A program made the translations under genes and the position numbers. The notes beneath the pieces were generated by a model. That model was not told where the DNA came from. It made no database searches and saw only the letters and a list, made by a program, of their open reading frames with translations. DNA of 64,000 bases from Clostridium muellerianum (GTDB taxonomy: Bacteria; Bacillota; Clostridia; Clostridiales; Clostridiaceae): positions 1 to 64,000 of the forward strand of contig NZ_JABBNI010000001.1 of the NCBI RefSeq assembly GCF_012926525.1, written 5' to 3'. Shown in pieces: positions 35,270-45,200 of the stretch (positions are counted from its first letter, which is position 1; every line of letters starts with the position of its first letter).

Positions 35270-36505
35270 ATGAAGATTTTAGAAAATGTTTTGTATGCAT
35301 TTATATGCATTTATATATTTATACTTCCGTGGAAACAAGGAAAGACTACATATGGCGATGGAATATTAGCTTTAATAATGTTTCTATATATAATAAGGTT
35401 AGTTTTATCTTCACAAAGTAGGCGAAAAATGATTTCAGATATTAAAAGCTTTTTCCATGATTACTTAAGTATATCTATGAGTATATTATTCTTAGTAATG
35501 ATTATATCTGTAAGCTATTCTTTTGATAAGAAAATAGCAGTAAGTGAAAGTGCTAGATTTCTTTCATATATAATTTTGTTTTTTATAATTAAATATGAGT
35601 GTAATTATAAAAGGTATATTCACGGTATAATAAATTCATATGTATTTTCTGTTTGCTTTATTTGTATTTTTGGAATATACCAATATTTTACTGGATTTGG
35701 ATTAAGTCCAGAATTTATGAAGTATGACTATACAGATAAAAAAATAGCAGCAACATTGGATAATCCAACTAACCTAGCAGCATTTTTGGTATTGGCTTTA
35801 TTTCCAATAATAATGGTTTCAATATATGAAAAAAATAAAGTTAAAAAGTCTGTTTATTTATTAATATTAGTACTTGTAATAATTAATATAGTATTAACAG
35901 ATTCACGTAATGCACTTATTGGAGTAGCAATAGGGGCGATTATATTAGCTATAGTATTTAGTTGGAAATTGATATTCATAATAGGTCCTGCAGCAGTTAT
36001 TTCATTATTTATACCTAGAATTAGCCATAGAATTTTAGATATTGCTAATTCATCGCAAAATGTATCTAGAATTTATTTATGGAAAACTGCTTTAAAGATG
36101 ATAAAAGAACATCCTATATTAGGAGTGGGTAATGGTAACTATGTTAGTTTATACGATACATATGTAAAGAAATATCCAGAATTGAAATATCCATGGTTTA
36201 CCCAAAGACCTACACATAATTCATATTTGAAGGTTACTAGTGAATTAGGTATTTTAGGTATAATATCATTTGTTTGTATGTTAATATTTTCTCTTTTAAA
36301 AGTAAAACAAGTAGCTTCAAGTGCTAAAGATAAATTTTATAGATATTTTTGTACAGGAGTTTTTGCTTCAATGGTAGGATTTTATTTTATGAATATATCC
36401 GACAATTTATTTTTTGTACCTAAGACAACTGCTTATTTTTGGATACTTCTAGCTATTTCCCAAGCAATAGTAATAAGGGAAAGTAGCAGTGAAAGTCTAT
36501 TTTAG
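35270..36505 (+). CDS. O-antigen ligase family membrane protein (second Wzy-like)
   Basis: A 411-residue protein with about 10-11 transmembrane helices. The periplasmic-type loop contains H-P-I-L-G-V-G-N-G-N-Y and R-P-T-H-N-S-Y-L, which is the Wzy_C/O-antigen ligase signature (histidine next to Asn-Ser). It is shorter than and distinct from the first Wzy-like protein. It probably polymerises or ligates undecaprenyl-linked units outside the membrane. The start ATG follows GAGAGTG; 113 bp separate it from the second flippase gene. Confidence 0.85.
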   Translation: MKILENVLYAFICIYIFILPWKQGKTTYGDGILALIMFLYIIRLVLSSQSRRKMISDIKSFFHDYLSISMSILFLVMIISVSYSFDKKIAVSESARFLSYIILFFIIKYECNYKRYIHGIINSYVFSVCFICIFGIYQYFTGFGLSPEFMKYDYTDKKIAATLDNPTNLAAFLVLALFPIIMVSIYEKNKVKKSVYLLILVLVIINIVLTDSRNALIGVAIGAIILAIVFSWKLIFIIGPAAVISLFIPRISHRILDIANSSQNVSRIYLWKTALKMIKEHPILGVGNGNYVSLYDTYVKKYPELKYPWFTQRPTHNSYLKVTSELGILGIISFVCMLIFSLLKVKQVASSAKDKFYRYFCTGVFASMVGFYFMNISDNLFFVPKTTAYFWILLAISQAIVIRESSSESLF

Positions 36506-36536
36506 ATAATGTATGTGTAGAAGGGGGTGACAGAAA

Positions 36537-37538
36537 ATTAGTAGTAAAAGACGTATTTTAGAAATGGATGTCATAAGAACTTTGGCTACTATTAGTGTAA
36601 TACTTATTCATGTTTCTGCAACAATTTTATATAGAACAAATGTAAATTCTAATACGTACAAGGGGTTTTTAGTTATCAATCAACTTAGTAGATTTTCTGT
36701 ACCAGCCTTTATAATTTTATCTGGTATGGGACTTATTAATACATATAAAAAAGAAAAAGGATATTTTAAGTTTCTTTCACATAGGCTTTATAAAACTATA
36801 CCTAGATATTTAGTATGGTGTGTTATATACATTATATTTGTAACTAAGGCTTTTAATATATATAAGTCAGGTAATGATGTTATTTTTGGAAATGTATATT
36901 ATCATCTTTATTTTGTGCCTATAATTGTAGAATTTTATTTGTTTTTTCCTTTTGTATATAAGTTTATAGGTTCTAAATGGAGTTTACTTATAACATTTAT
37001 AATAACCACAAGTATTTTGGTAGCAACACATTATTTTACCATACCAGGTATATTAGTACGTTTTTTTGAAAGAAAAAACATGTTGAATTGGATTTTTTAT
37101 TTTTCTCTTGGTGCTTTTATAGGGAAAAACGTGGATTATATTAAAGAAAAAGCTCTTAAATATAGAATTGTGATAGTTCCTATGTTTATTGCAGTGACTT
37201 TTGGGTTAATTTATGAAGCAATGGTAACTACTAAATTTGTTTCAGATATAGATTATGTTGCTACATTTTTAAGACCTAGTGTATTAATATATAGCACAGT
37301 TTTTGTATTTTTTATATTCAGTATTAATTGGAAAGAAAATCTATTAATGAAATCAATACAGTATGTTTCGAAAAGTTCTTATGGTGTGTATTTATCACAT
37401 GCATTTATACTTTATTACTATATTCAATATTGCACAAATAGATCAATACCTGTAAATACAGTACAATTCGGAATTAAAGCTTTTTTAATAAGTTTTATTG
37501 GAGCAATGTTAATAAATGAAAGTCGTAAATTACCTTAA
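36537..37538 (+). CDS. acyltransferase family 3 membrane protein, apparent ATT start
   Basis: A 333-residue polytopic protein (about 10 helices) of the acyltransferase 3 family. The N-terminal motif is E-M-D-V-I-R-T-L-A followed by the helix with the catalytic-type histidine (L-I-H-V-S-A). It would O-acetylate the polysaccharide. I place the start at ATT 36537, six bases after GGGGGTGA (36523-36530), which gives S-S-K-R-R-I-L-E before M-D-V; family members need these basic residues ahead of the D-x-x-R motif. ATG 36564 would leave no ribosome binding site and no N-terminal extension. The C-terminus is slightly short but ends with a normal stop codon. Confidence 0.8.
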   Translation: MSSKRRILEMDVIRTLATISVILIHVSATILYRTNVNSNTYKGFLVINQLSRFSVPAFIILSGMGLINTYKKEKGYFKFLSHRLYKTIPRYLVWCVIYIIFVTKAFNIYKSGNDVIFGNVYYHLYFVPIIVEFYLFFPFVYKFIGSKWSLLITFIITTSILVATHYFTIPGILVRFFERKNMLNWIFYFSLGAFIGKNVDYIKEKALKYRIVIVPMFIAVTFGLIYEAMVTTKFVSDIDYVATFLRPSVLIYSTVFVFFIFSINWKENLLMKSIQYVSKSSYGVYLSHAFILYYYIQYCTNRSIPVNTVQFGIKAFLISFIGAMLINESRKLP

Positions 37539-37612
37539 ATATAAGAAGGTAATAATAAGTTTTTTTTAAATAAACAGTTAAATTTATATTCATTTGGGGG
37601 GCGCTTTGTCGA

Positions 37613-39700
37613 ATGCTAAATTCAAAATCTAAAGGTGTAGCTGCGTATAAAAAACTAATAATATTATGTTTTACTTTATTAGGCTTAATATTTGCTACAG
37701 TAAATAAGCAAGAAATAGTTTATGCAGCAGCATCTAACAATACTTATTATATTTCAACAAAAGGCAATGATATTAATGATGGAACAAAGGAAAATCCTTT
37801 TTATACTATTCAAAGAGGAATTAATCAAATGAAGCCAGGAGATACACTTATAATAAGAGAAGGTATGTATCATGAAGCGGTTCAAATTTATCAAAAAAAA
37901 GCATCAAATGATTCATGGTGTACAATTAAAAGTTATCCAGGAGAATCAGTTACTGTAACAGGGGATTATAAACTTAACATAAATGGTATGAATGCGCCTG
38001 ATGCTTTTACCTTTAGAGAGAGTTCTTATTGGAAAATACAAGGTATTAAAATCACTGAGTTTACAGGAGCAGGTATCTATATAACAGATAAATCCAGTTA
38101 TATTGATATGAATGATTTAAATATAGGAAATATAGATTATCCTGTTTATAGACCTTATGGAACATCTGGTATAGATGGTCAGGATTCTAGTTATTGCACA
38201 GTTAAAAATTGTGAGATATATAATGTAGGACTAAAGGTTGATAAACCAAAAGATCATGGGATTTATATAGGATATGGTTCAACTCATTGGACATTTGAAG
38301 GAAATAACATACATGATAATGCAGGTGCCGCTATACAAATGTATGGTAATCCTAATGGGGGAAGTAATTGTATAATTAATAATAATAAATTGTATAATAA
38401 TCATGCATTTGGACTAGCAATCGGATCAAATGCTGTAAACAATTCTATAAGTAATAATTTGTTTTATGGAAATAAAGGATGCGATATATATTTACTAGAG
38501 AATTCTAATAAAAATTGGTTTAAAGAAAATTTATTTTTAACACCATACTGTAACTATAATTTAGAATTTGCAGATGAACAATCATTTGATAATTCATTTA
38601 ATTATAATACTTACTATAAAGCAGATGGAAAAGTAGTTAGTAAGTATTATCAACTTAACCAGTATAATGAGGCTGTAAGCTACGAGCAGTGGAAGGCTTC
38701 TGGTCAAGAAGATTCAGGAAAATTTATAAGTGAACCTGATGAAGCAAATGAAGCTATAGAAAGATGGCAGCCTATCAGTGTCAAACAATATACAAGTAAG
38801 AGATTAAGTGGAACAGATAGATTTACTACAGCAGCTAGTATAGCTGAAGAATTTAATAGTGGAAAATTAACTGATGTTGTTATAACCTCAGGATACGATT
38901 TTACAAATGCATTAAGTGGTAGTGTATTAGCTAAAAAATTAAATGCACCGATACTTTTGTCTGGAAAAACCAATTTAGAAAATGATGCTGCAATTAAGTA
39001 TATACAAAATCATTTAGATAAGAGTGGTAATATATACATACTCGGTAATGAAATGGGTGCCAATGAAAGTATTATTATAAGTTTAAAAAGTTTAGGATAT
39101 AATAATATAAAAATGCTAAGTGATGGAGAAAAATTTGGAGCTACAAAAGCAATTAATGATGCTATAAATGCACCAGTAGGTACACCTATAATAATTACAT
39201 CAGGAAATGAATTTGCAGATGGGTTAAGTGCATCTTCAGTAGCAGCGTTAAAAGGATATCCAGTTATATTGTCTGATGTATACGAATTGCCTTCAGAAGC
39301 ACAGGAAACTCTAAAAAAGGTAAGACCTTCCAAGGTTTATATAATAGGAGGAAATACAATAGTATCAGATAACGTAAAGGATAAAGTGAAAAGAGTATGT
39401 GGATTGTCCGAAGATGATATTATTAGAATATGGGGACAGGATAGATATACTACGTCTATTAATATAGCAAAATATTTTGACATTAATGGAGAGAATATTA
39501 CTTTAGCTTCTGGAGAAAATTTCCCAGATGCACTTTCAGCAAGTGTTCTTTCAGCAAAACTTAATTCACCATTGCTTCTTTTAGGTGATAATAATAATGA
39601 TCAAAAGAGATTTATAGATTCAAATAAGTATATTAATGAAATAGTAATCGGGGGAACGTCCTCAATATCTGAGAAAGTTAAAACTGATTTAGCAAGATGA
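37613..39700 (+). CDS. secreted right-handed beta-helix protein with three CWB2 cell-wall-binding repeats
   Basis: A 695-residue exported protein. Residues 1-42 form a signal peptide (basic start, hydrophobic core, cleavage after V-Y-A-A). Residues 45-350 look like a right-handed parallel beta-helix: Y-Y-I-S-T-K-G-N-D, D-G-T-K-E-N-P-F and many N-N/N-x-I turns, as in DUF1565/pectate-lyase-like proteins. Residues about 395-695 contain three CWB2 units (R-L-S-G-T-D-R-F-T-T-A, then two more with A-S-S-V-A-A and R-Y-T-T-S-I). CWB2 repeats anchor proteins non-covalently to an anionic polymer, PSII in C. difficile. The beta-helix could cut or modify polysaccharide; no catalytic residues were assigned. 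Confidence 0.85.
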   Translation: MLNSKSKGVAAYKKLIILCFTLLGLIFATVNKQEIVYAAASNNTYYISTKGNDINDGTKENPFYTIQRGINQMKPGDTLIIREGMYHEAVQIYQKKASNDSWCTIKSYPGESVTVTGDYKLNINGMNAPDAFTFRESSYWKIQGIKITEFTGAGIYITDKSSYIDMNDLNIGNIDYPVYRPYGTSGIDGQDSSYCTVKNCEIYNVGLKVDKPKDHGIYIGYGSTHWTFEGNNIHDNAGAAIQMYGNPNGGSNCIINNNKLYNNHAFGLAIGSNAVNNSISNNLFYGNKGCDIYLLENSNKNWFKENLFLTPYCNYNLEFADEQSFDNSFNYNTYYKADGKVVSKYYQLNQYNEAVSYEQWKASGQEDSGKFISEPDEANEAIERWQPISVKQYTSKRLSGTDRFTTAASIAEEFNSGKLTDVVITSGYDFTNALSGSVLAKKLNAPILLSGKTNLENDAAIKYIQNHLDKSGNIYILGNEMGANESIIISLKSLGYNNIKMLSDGEKFGATKAINDAINAPVGTPIIITSGNEFADGLSASSVAALKGYPVILSDVYELPSEAQETLKKVRPSKVYIIGGNTIVSDNVKDKVKRVCGLSEDDIIRIWGQDRYTTSINIAKYFDINGENITLASGENFPDALSASVLSAKLNSPLLLLGDNNNDQKRFIDSNKYINEIVIGGTSSISEKVKTDLAR

Positions 39701-39704
39701 TATA

Positions 39705-39797
39705 AAAAATATTGTGACACAATATTTTTATAGAGGACAGAGGACAATGAAGGAGAATTTTTCTCTGTCCTCTGTCAAATGTCCTCTGAAAAAGTTG
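39705..39797. repeat. GAGGACA palindrome with terminator hairpin, family 2
   Basis: AAAAATATTG and CAATATTTTT (39705-39729) form a terminator-like hairpin five bases after the stop codon of the CWB2 gene. It is followed by AGAGGACAGAGGACA (39732-39746) and TGTCCTCTG copies (39766-39788), then AAAAAGTTG. The inverted counterpart at 47112-47306 has the same GAGGACAG arms next to the same AT-rich hairpin but a much longer interior. Confidence 0.7.
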
Positions 39798-39872
39798 TTA
39801 TAATTATATTGTAAATGCATGTTATATCTGATATATTATATACTTGTAGATGAATAATTGTAGGAGGTTATC

Positions 39873-40526
39873 ATGCAGATTGAAAGTATAAAGATAGATT
39901 TAGAAAAAGATATAAAATCAAAGAAATTACATTTTCTTCTGAAGAGATTGAGTGATATAATATTATCGGCTGTAGGAATACTTATATTATCACCAGTATT
40001 TATAATACTGGCTATATGGATTAAAGTGGATTCAAAGGGACCAGCCATTTTTAAGCAAGTTAGAGTAGGAAAAGACGGAAAAGATTTTACCATATATAAG
40101 TTTAGAACTATGGTTGTAAATGCAGAGAAAAAAAGAGAATTAAACATAGATCCAGGTAATTTGGAGAATTTTGTTTTTCAAAGTAAAACTGATAATAGAA
40201 TTACGAAGTCAGGGGCTTTCTTAAGAAAAACAAGCTTAGATGAAATTCCACAATTGTTTAATGTATTTATAGGTAATATGAGTTTAGTTGGACCTAGACC
40301 AGAAATACCAGATGTAGTTAAGCTTTATCCAGAAGAATACAGACAAAGATTGCTAGTACCACAAGGTATAACTGGTTTAGCACAAATAAGTGGAAGAGGA
40401 GAAATTGAATTAGGAAAAACAATTTTTTATGATTTAACTTATATAAAACGATTTTCAGTATATACGGATATAAAGATATTATTTGGAACTGTATTTTCAG
40501 TATTTAAAAAAGAAGGAGCTTTTTAA
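39873..40526 (+). CDS. undecaprenyl-phosphate sugar phosphotransferase (initiating sugar transferase)
   Basis: A 217-residue short-form bacterial sugar transferase (PF02397 type). One transmembrane or re-entrant helix (about residues 31-53) is followed by the catalytic domain with F-K-Q-V-R-V-G, Y-K-F-R-T-M, L-R-K-T-S-L-D-E-I-P-Q, M-S-L-V-G-P-R-P-E and G-L-A-Q-I-S-G-R-G. It transfers a sugar phosphate from a UDP-sugar to undecaprenyl phosphate, the first committed step for the repeat unit. GGAGG lies upstream of the ATG. It is separated from the CWB2 gene by a terminator-like repeat, so it may be transcribed on its own. Confidence 0.92.
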   Translation: MQIESIKIDLEKDIKSKKLHFLLKRLSDIILSAVGILILSPVFIILAIWIKVDSKGPAIFKQVRVGKDGKDFTIYKFRTMVVNAEKKRELNIDPGNLENFVFQSKTDNRITKSGAFLRKTSLDEIPQLFNVFIGNMSLVGPRPEIPDVVKLYPEEYRQRLLVPQGITGLAQISGRGEIELGKTIFYDLTYIKRFSVYTDIKILFGTVFSVFKKEGAF

Positions 40527-40562
40527 GGCATTGCAACTGAAATATTCTGTTTTATAATTTAT

Positions 40563-40607
40563 AGAAACTCAAGGAATAATTTTATGTTAAATTTTCCTTG
40601 AGTTTCT
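40563..40607 (+). other. long hairpin downstream of the sugar transferase
   Basis: AGAAACTCAAGGAA (40563-40576) pairs with TTCCTTGAGTTTCT (40594-40607). No T-run follows, but the stem is perfect; it may terminate weakly or protect the 3' end. Confidence 0.55.
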
Positions 40608-40648
40608 GTGGATTTAGGTTATGAAGGTATATGATTTGGAGGAATAGT

Positions 40649-41362
40649 ATGTTTACTAGAATATTACAATATAATGTTTTTAATGGAACTTTAAAGGAGC
40701 TTATGAATTATATAGAAAAATTTAATAAGGTAAATATAATATCAGGAAATCCAGAGGTTTTATATAATGGACTTAATAATCCTCTATTGTTCAATAATTT
40801 TACTGGGGATAATTCTATAATAATTCCAGATGGTGTTGGAACTGTAGTAGCTTCTAAAGTTGTAAAAAATCCTGTAAAAGAAAAAATTGCAGGTATAGAG
40901 CTTATGGAGGAAATAGTAAAAAAATGCCAAAGGGAAAGTAAAAGTATATATTTAATTGGTGCTAAACAAGAAATATTGGATGCATGTGTGGAAAAACTTC
41001 AAAGTAAGTACACTAAATTAAATATAAGTGGTAGTCGTAATGGATATTTTGATTTAAATAATTGTAGTGATTTAATAGATGATATTAAAGCTAAAAAGCC
41101 ATACGCACTATTTATAGCTATGGGATCACCAAGACAGGATTCATTCATAATAAAAAATATGGACCAGCTTCCCTGTAAAATTTTCATGGGAGTTGGAGGA
41201 AGTTTTGATGTGTTTTCAGGTAAGGTAAAAAGGGCACCTGCCTGGATGATAAGTTTAGGATTAGAGTGGTTATATAGAGTTATTAAAGAACCTTTTAGAA
41301 TTAAAAGATTGGTTTCAATACCTAAATTTTTATTGAAAGTTCTTAAATATAAAAATGAGTAA
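40649..41362 (+). CDS. WecG/TagA/CpsF family glycosyltransferase
   Basis: A 237-residue GT26 enzyme, full length. Motifs are S-G-N-P-E-V-L-Y-N, I-P-D-G-V-G-T-V, A-M-G-S-P-R-Q-D, G-V-G-G-S-F-D-V-F-S-G and the C-terminal G-L-E-W-L-Y-R-V-I-K-E-P-F-R. Members transfer ManNAc or ManNAcA to undecaprenyl-linked GlcNAc; WecB at 30.1 kb would supply UDP-ManNAc. ATG 40649 follows GGAGG. This is the last gene of the locus in this direction. Confidence 0.92.
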   Translation: MFTRILQYNVFNGTLKELMNYIEKFNKVNIISGNPEVLYNGLNNPLLFNNFTGDNSIIIPDGVGTVVASKVVKNPVKEKIAGIELMEEIVKKCQRESKSIYLIGAKQEILDACVEKLQSKYTKLNISGSRNGYFDLNNCSDLIDDIKAKKPYALFIAMGSPRQDSFIIKNMDQLPCKIFMGVGGSFDVFSGKVKRAPAWMISLGLEWLYRVIKEPFRIKRLVSIPKFLLKVLKYKNE

Positions 41363-41466
41363 TTACCACAAATGAGAGAATAGAAAATCCATTAAATGAT
41401 AGTAAATGGTTCATGAATAATGTATATATTATTTACGCAAACTACATTTAAAGGAGTGTGGAATTT

Positions 41467-42027
41467 ATGCAATTTTATGATGTTATAAAAAATAGAACCA
41501 GTATAAAAGAATTTAAAAATACTATAATAGACAGAGATAAGGTGGACAGAATGATTAATGCAGCAATGATGTCTCCTTCATGGAAGAATGCTTCAGATTA
41601 TAAATTTATTATTGTTGAAGATAATGCTAAAAAGGATATCATAGCTAGTGCTGTAAATAATCAAACTGACGAAGCTGGAAAGTCTATTAAAGAGGCACCA
41701 ATGGTAGTAGTGGTAGTAGCTGATCCTGATAAGTCGGGAGAAGTAGATGGAAAGCAGTATTATCTTGTAGATGGAGCTATTGCTATGGAGCATTTCATTC
41801 TTGCAGCTACTGAGGAAGGTTATGGAACTTGCTGGATAGCAGCTTTAGATGAAGATGTGGTAAAACGTGCATTAAGCATACCTGAAAAATATAAAGTTGT
41901 TGGAATTACACCTGTAGGAGAAATAAAGCAAGAAAAAGGTCATTATGCTGCAAAAAGTGCTGGAGAGTATGTATTTCATGATTCATGGAATGAAGCTTAT
42001 GTAGGAAATAGTAAAGTTCTGCATTAA
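41467..42027 (+). CDS. nitroreductase family protein
   Basis: A 186-residue FMN-dependent nitroreductase-fold protein. The N-terminus has R-T-S-I-K-E-F (FMN phosphate binding), the middle has S-P-S-W-K-N-A and A-M-E-H-F-I-L-A-A-T-E-E-G-Y-G-T-C-W-I, and the C-terminus has P-V-G-E. It reduces nitro or quinone-type compounds with NAD(P)H; the natural substrate is unknown. ATG 41467 follows AAGGAG. It converges on gltB across a hairpin. Confidence 0.88.
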   Translation: MQFYDVIKNRTSIKEFKNTIIDRDKVDRMINAAMMSPSWKNASDYKFIIVEDNAKKDIIASAVNNQTDEAGKSIKEAPMVVVVVADPDKSGEVDGKQYYLVDGAIAMEHFILAATEEGYGTCWIAALDEDVVKRALSIPEKYKVVGITPVGEIKQEKGHYAAKSAGEYVFHDSWNEAYVGNSKVLH

Positions 42028-42126
42028 ATAATACATTCTAGATGTCTAAGAATGAGAAAATCATATTTTCATTAAGATAAAGTTCATAAAGCAATATAAC
42101 AATAGATGTAATTAAATTGAAATTAA

Positions 42127-42225
42127 AGGGGCTGCCGCATCAGGAATAAACATTACAATATATTGGCTTTGCTATGATTTTTAAAGCAATATATTGTACA
42201 TAAATTTCTTAATGCGATAGCCTCT
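42127..42225. repeat. palindromic element between convergent genes
   Basis: GGGGCTGCCGCATCAGGAA pairs imperfectly with TTCTTAATGCGATAGCCTCT (outer arms), and ACAATATATTGGCTTT pairs with AAAGCAATATATTGT inside (one bulge). It lies in the gap between the nitroreductase gene and gltB and could terminate both, or be a small non-autonomous element. Only one copy is in this window. Confidence 0.6.
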
Positions 42226-42235
42226 TGCTAAGTTG

Positions 42236-45200
42236 TTAATTATTACTTTCCTGAGTAAATTCTTTTAAATTTAATTGTTCTTCATAAATTGGTGAAGCTA
42301 TCTTTAAAAACTTATTTAAATAAAATTCAAAGTCATCTAGAATATCTTTGGCTTTTTTACTATTAGTAAAATTATAATGTTCACTTAAAAGGCTTTTCAG
42401 CTTATTTATGTCTCTAGGGTTATTAAGTGGTTTTGCCTCTGTAGTTTTTCCATTATAATTGCTTATAAAATCACCTGTTTCATCTAGAACATAAGCTATT
42501 CCACCGCTCATTCCAGCTCCAAAATTGCTGCCTGTATGGCCTAGTATTACTACTGTTCCGCCAGTCATATACTCACATCCATGATTACCAATACCTTCAA
42601 CTACGGCTTCAGCACCACTATTTCTTACACAAAATCTTTGACCTACTTTTCCATGAATAAATGTTTTACCAGAGGTTGCACCATAAAGTATGGTATTGCC
42701 TGCAATAACATTTTCGTTAGGTTCAAAAGAACAATTTACTTGAGGAGTTAATATAATTGTTCCACCAGATAAGCTCTTGCCTACATAATCATTAGCGTCT
42801 CCATTAAGAATTAAGGTAACACCTTTAACGGCAAAAGCGCCAAAGCTTTGTCCTGCAGAACCATTAAATTTTAATATAATGGTATCATCAGGTAAACCTT
42901 TGTTGCCATATTTTCTAGCAATTTCTCCACTTAACATAGCACCAACAGTTCTATCTGTATTCTTTACTTTAAATATTTGTTCAGCTTTAATACCATTTTC
43001 TAAGGCTGGTCTTGATAGCTCAATTAATTTTTTATCTAAAACTTCATCTATTCTATGATTTTGATCAATGGCATGTTTGCCTATAATACGAGATGGTAGT
43101 TCAGGTTTATATAATATTTGTGTTAAGTTTAAATTTTTAAGTTTACCTTCAAGAGGACCTTTTATATCAAGAACATCTACTCTACCAATCATTTCATTTA
43201 GTGACTTAAATCCTAGTTCGGCCATTAATTCTCTTGCCTCTTCTGCAATAAAAGTTAAGTAGTTAATTAAATGATTAGGTGTACCTTTAAATTTTTTGCG
43301 AAGCTCAGGATCTTGGGTTGCAATTCCAGCAGGGCATCTATTTAAGTTACACTGTTTGCACATTATGCATCCTAGTGATATAAGAGCAGTAGTAGCAAAA
43401 CCATACTCTTCTGCTCCGAGTAAAGCTGCAATAACAACATCACGTCCTGATTTTAATTTCCCGTCTACCTGAACAGTAACTCTACTTCTTAAGTTATTTA
43501 ATAATAAAGTTTGTTGGACCTCTGCAAGGCCTAATTCCCATGGAAGTCCTACATATTTCATAGAACTTATTGGAGAAGCACCGGTACCACCATCATGACC
43601 ACTAACCATAATTACATCAGCATGGCCCTTAGCTACTCCTGCAGCAACGGTTCCAATTCCAATTTCAGACACTAGTTTTACTCCAATTCGTGCATTTGGA
43701 TTTACATTTTTTAAGTCAAATATTAGTTGTGCTAAATCTTCTATGGAGTATATATCATGATGAGGTGGAGGAGATATTAAATCTATGCCAGGGATTGAAT
43801 GACGAACCTTAGCAATTTCTTCTGTTACCTTACTTCCAGGCAAATGACCTCCTTCACCAGGTTTTGCACCTTGTGCCATTTTAATTTGAAGTTCACTACA
43901 GTTTACAAGGTAATTGGTAGTTACCCCAAATCTTGCTGAAGCAACCTGCTTAACTGAACTTTTAGCATCATCTCCATTAGGCCTTAATTTATATCTATCA
44001 GAATTTTCTCCGCCTTCCCCTGAGTTACTAGAGGCTCCAATTTTATTCATAGCAATAGCAAGTGTTTCGTGAGCTTCTTTGCTTAAAGAACCAAAAGACA
44101 TACCTGAAATTGTAAAATGCTTTAAAATGTTTTCTATAGATTCTACTTCTTCTAAAGGTATACTTTTTCTGTTTTTAAATTTTAGTAATCCTCTTATAGT
44201 TATTGCATCGTCTAGTTTTTCATTAACATTTTTACAATAGTCTTTGTAAAGATTATAATCTTTGTTTACTGATAATGTTCTAAGTTTTTTTACTACTATA
44301 GGATTCAAAATGTGATGGTCAGTTTGTTCTAAACTAGAATCATTTTCATAAGGAGATGAGTGCCTTTGTATAACGTCATTTGCAATATCTTCTAGTTCAA
44401 TGCCTGAAATTCTTGAAGGTGTATGTGGAAAATATTTATTTATTAAATCTTCACTTAATCCTATGCATTGAAATATTTGAGCACCATTATAACTTTGCAA
44501 TGTAGAAATACCTATTCTTGAAATAATTTTTAAAAGTCCTGAAGAAATTGCATTGCAATAATTTTTAAATCCTTCTTCCAGGTTATTTATATTTTTAATG
44601 TATTTTTTATCTTCGATCATGTTAGAAATAGTGTAGTATACCATATAAGGATTAATAGCTTTTGCTCCATAACCTACTAGAAGAGCCATATGCATAACAT
44701 CTCTAGCATCTCCGGTTTCAATTATTAAATCGGCTGAAGTTCTTAATTTTTTTTCTATAAGATAAGAATTAACAGCACTTAGAGCTAATAAACTTGGAAT
44801 TGGAGCATAGTATAAATTAATGTTTCTATCGCTTAATATTAAAATATTATAACCCTTTAAAATACTCTCTTCAGCACGTTTGCATAGAGAAGTTAGAGCT
44901 TCTTCTAATCCATTTTTACGATCAGTTTCGAAAATAATTGGAAGTGTAATTGTTTTAAGTTCCTCAGTATCAAGGTGTCTAATATCCTCTAATTCACCAT
45001 TAGAAAGTATAGGTTGCTCAATTTCAATATATTTTCTATCAGTTTCTGTTTCAATTTCGTCAATAATCTTTCCGTGTGTTCCAATATATTGAGTTAGAGA
45101 CATTACCATAGATTCTCTTATAGGATCTATAGGTGGATTTGTAACCTGGGCAAAGGTTTGTTTAAAATAATTAAATAAAAGCTGAGGACTGTTGGATAAA

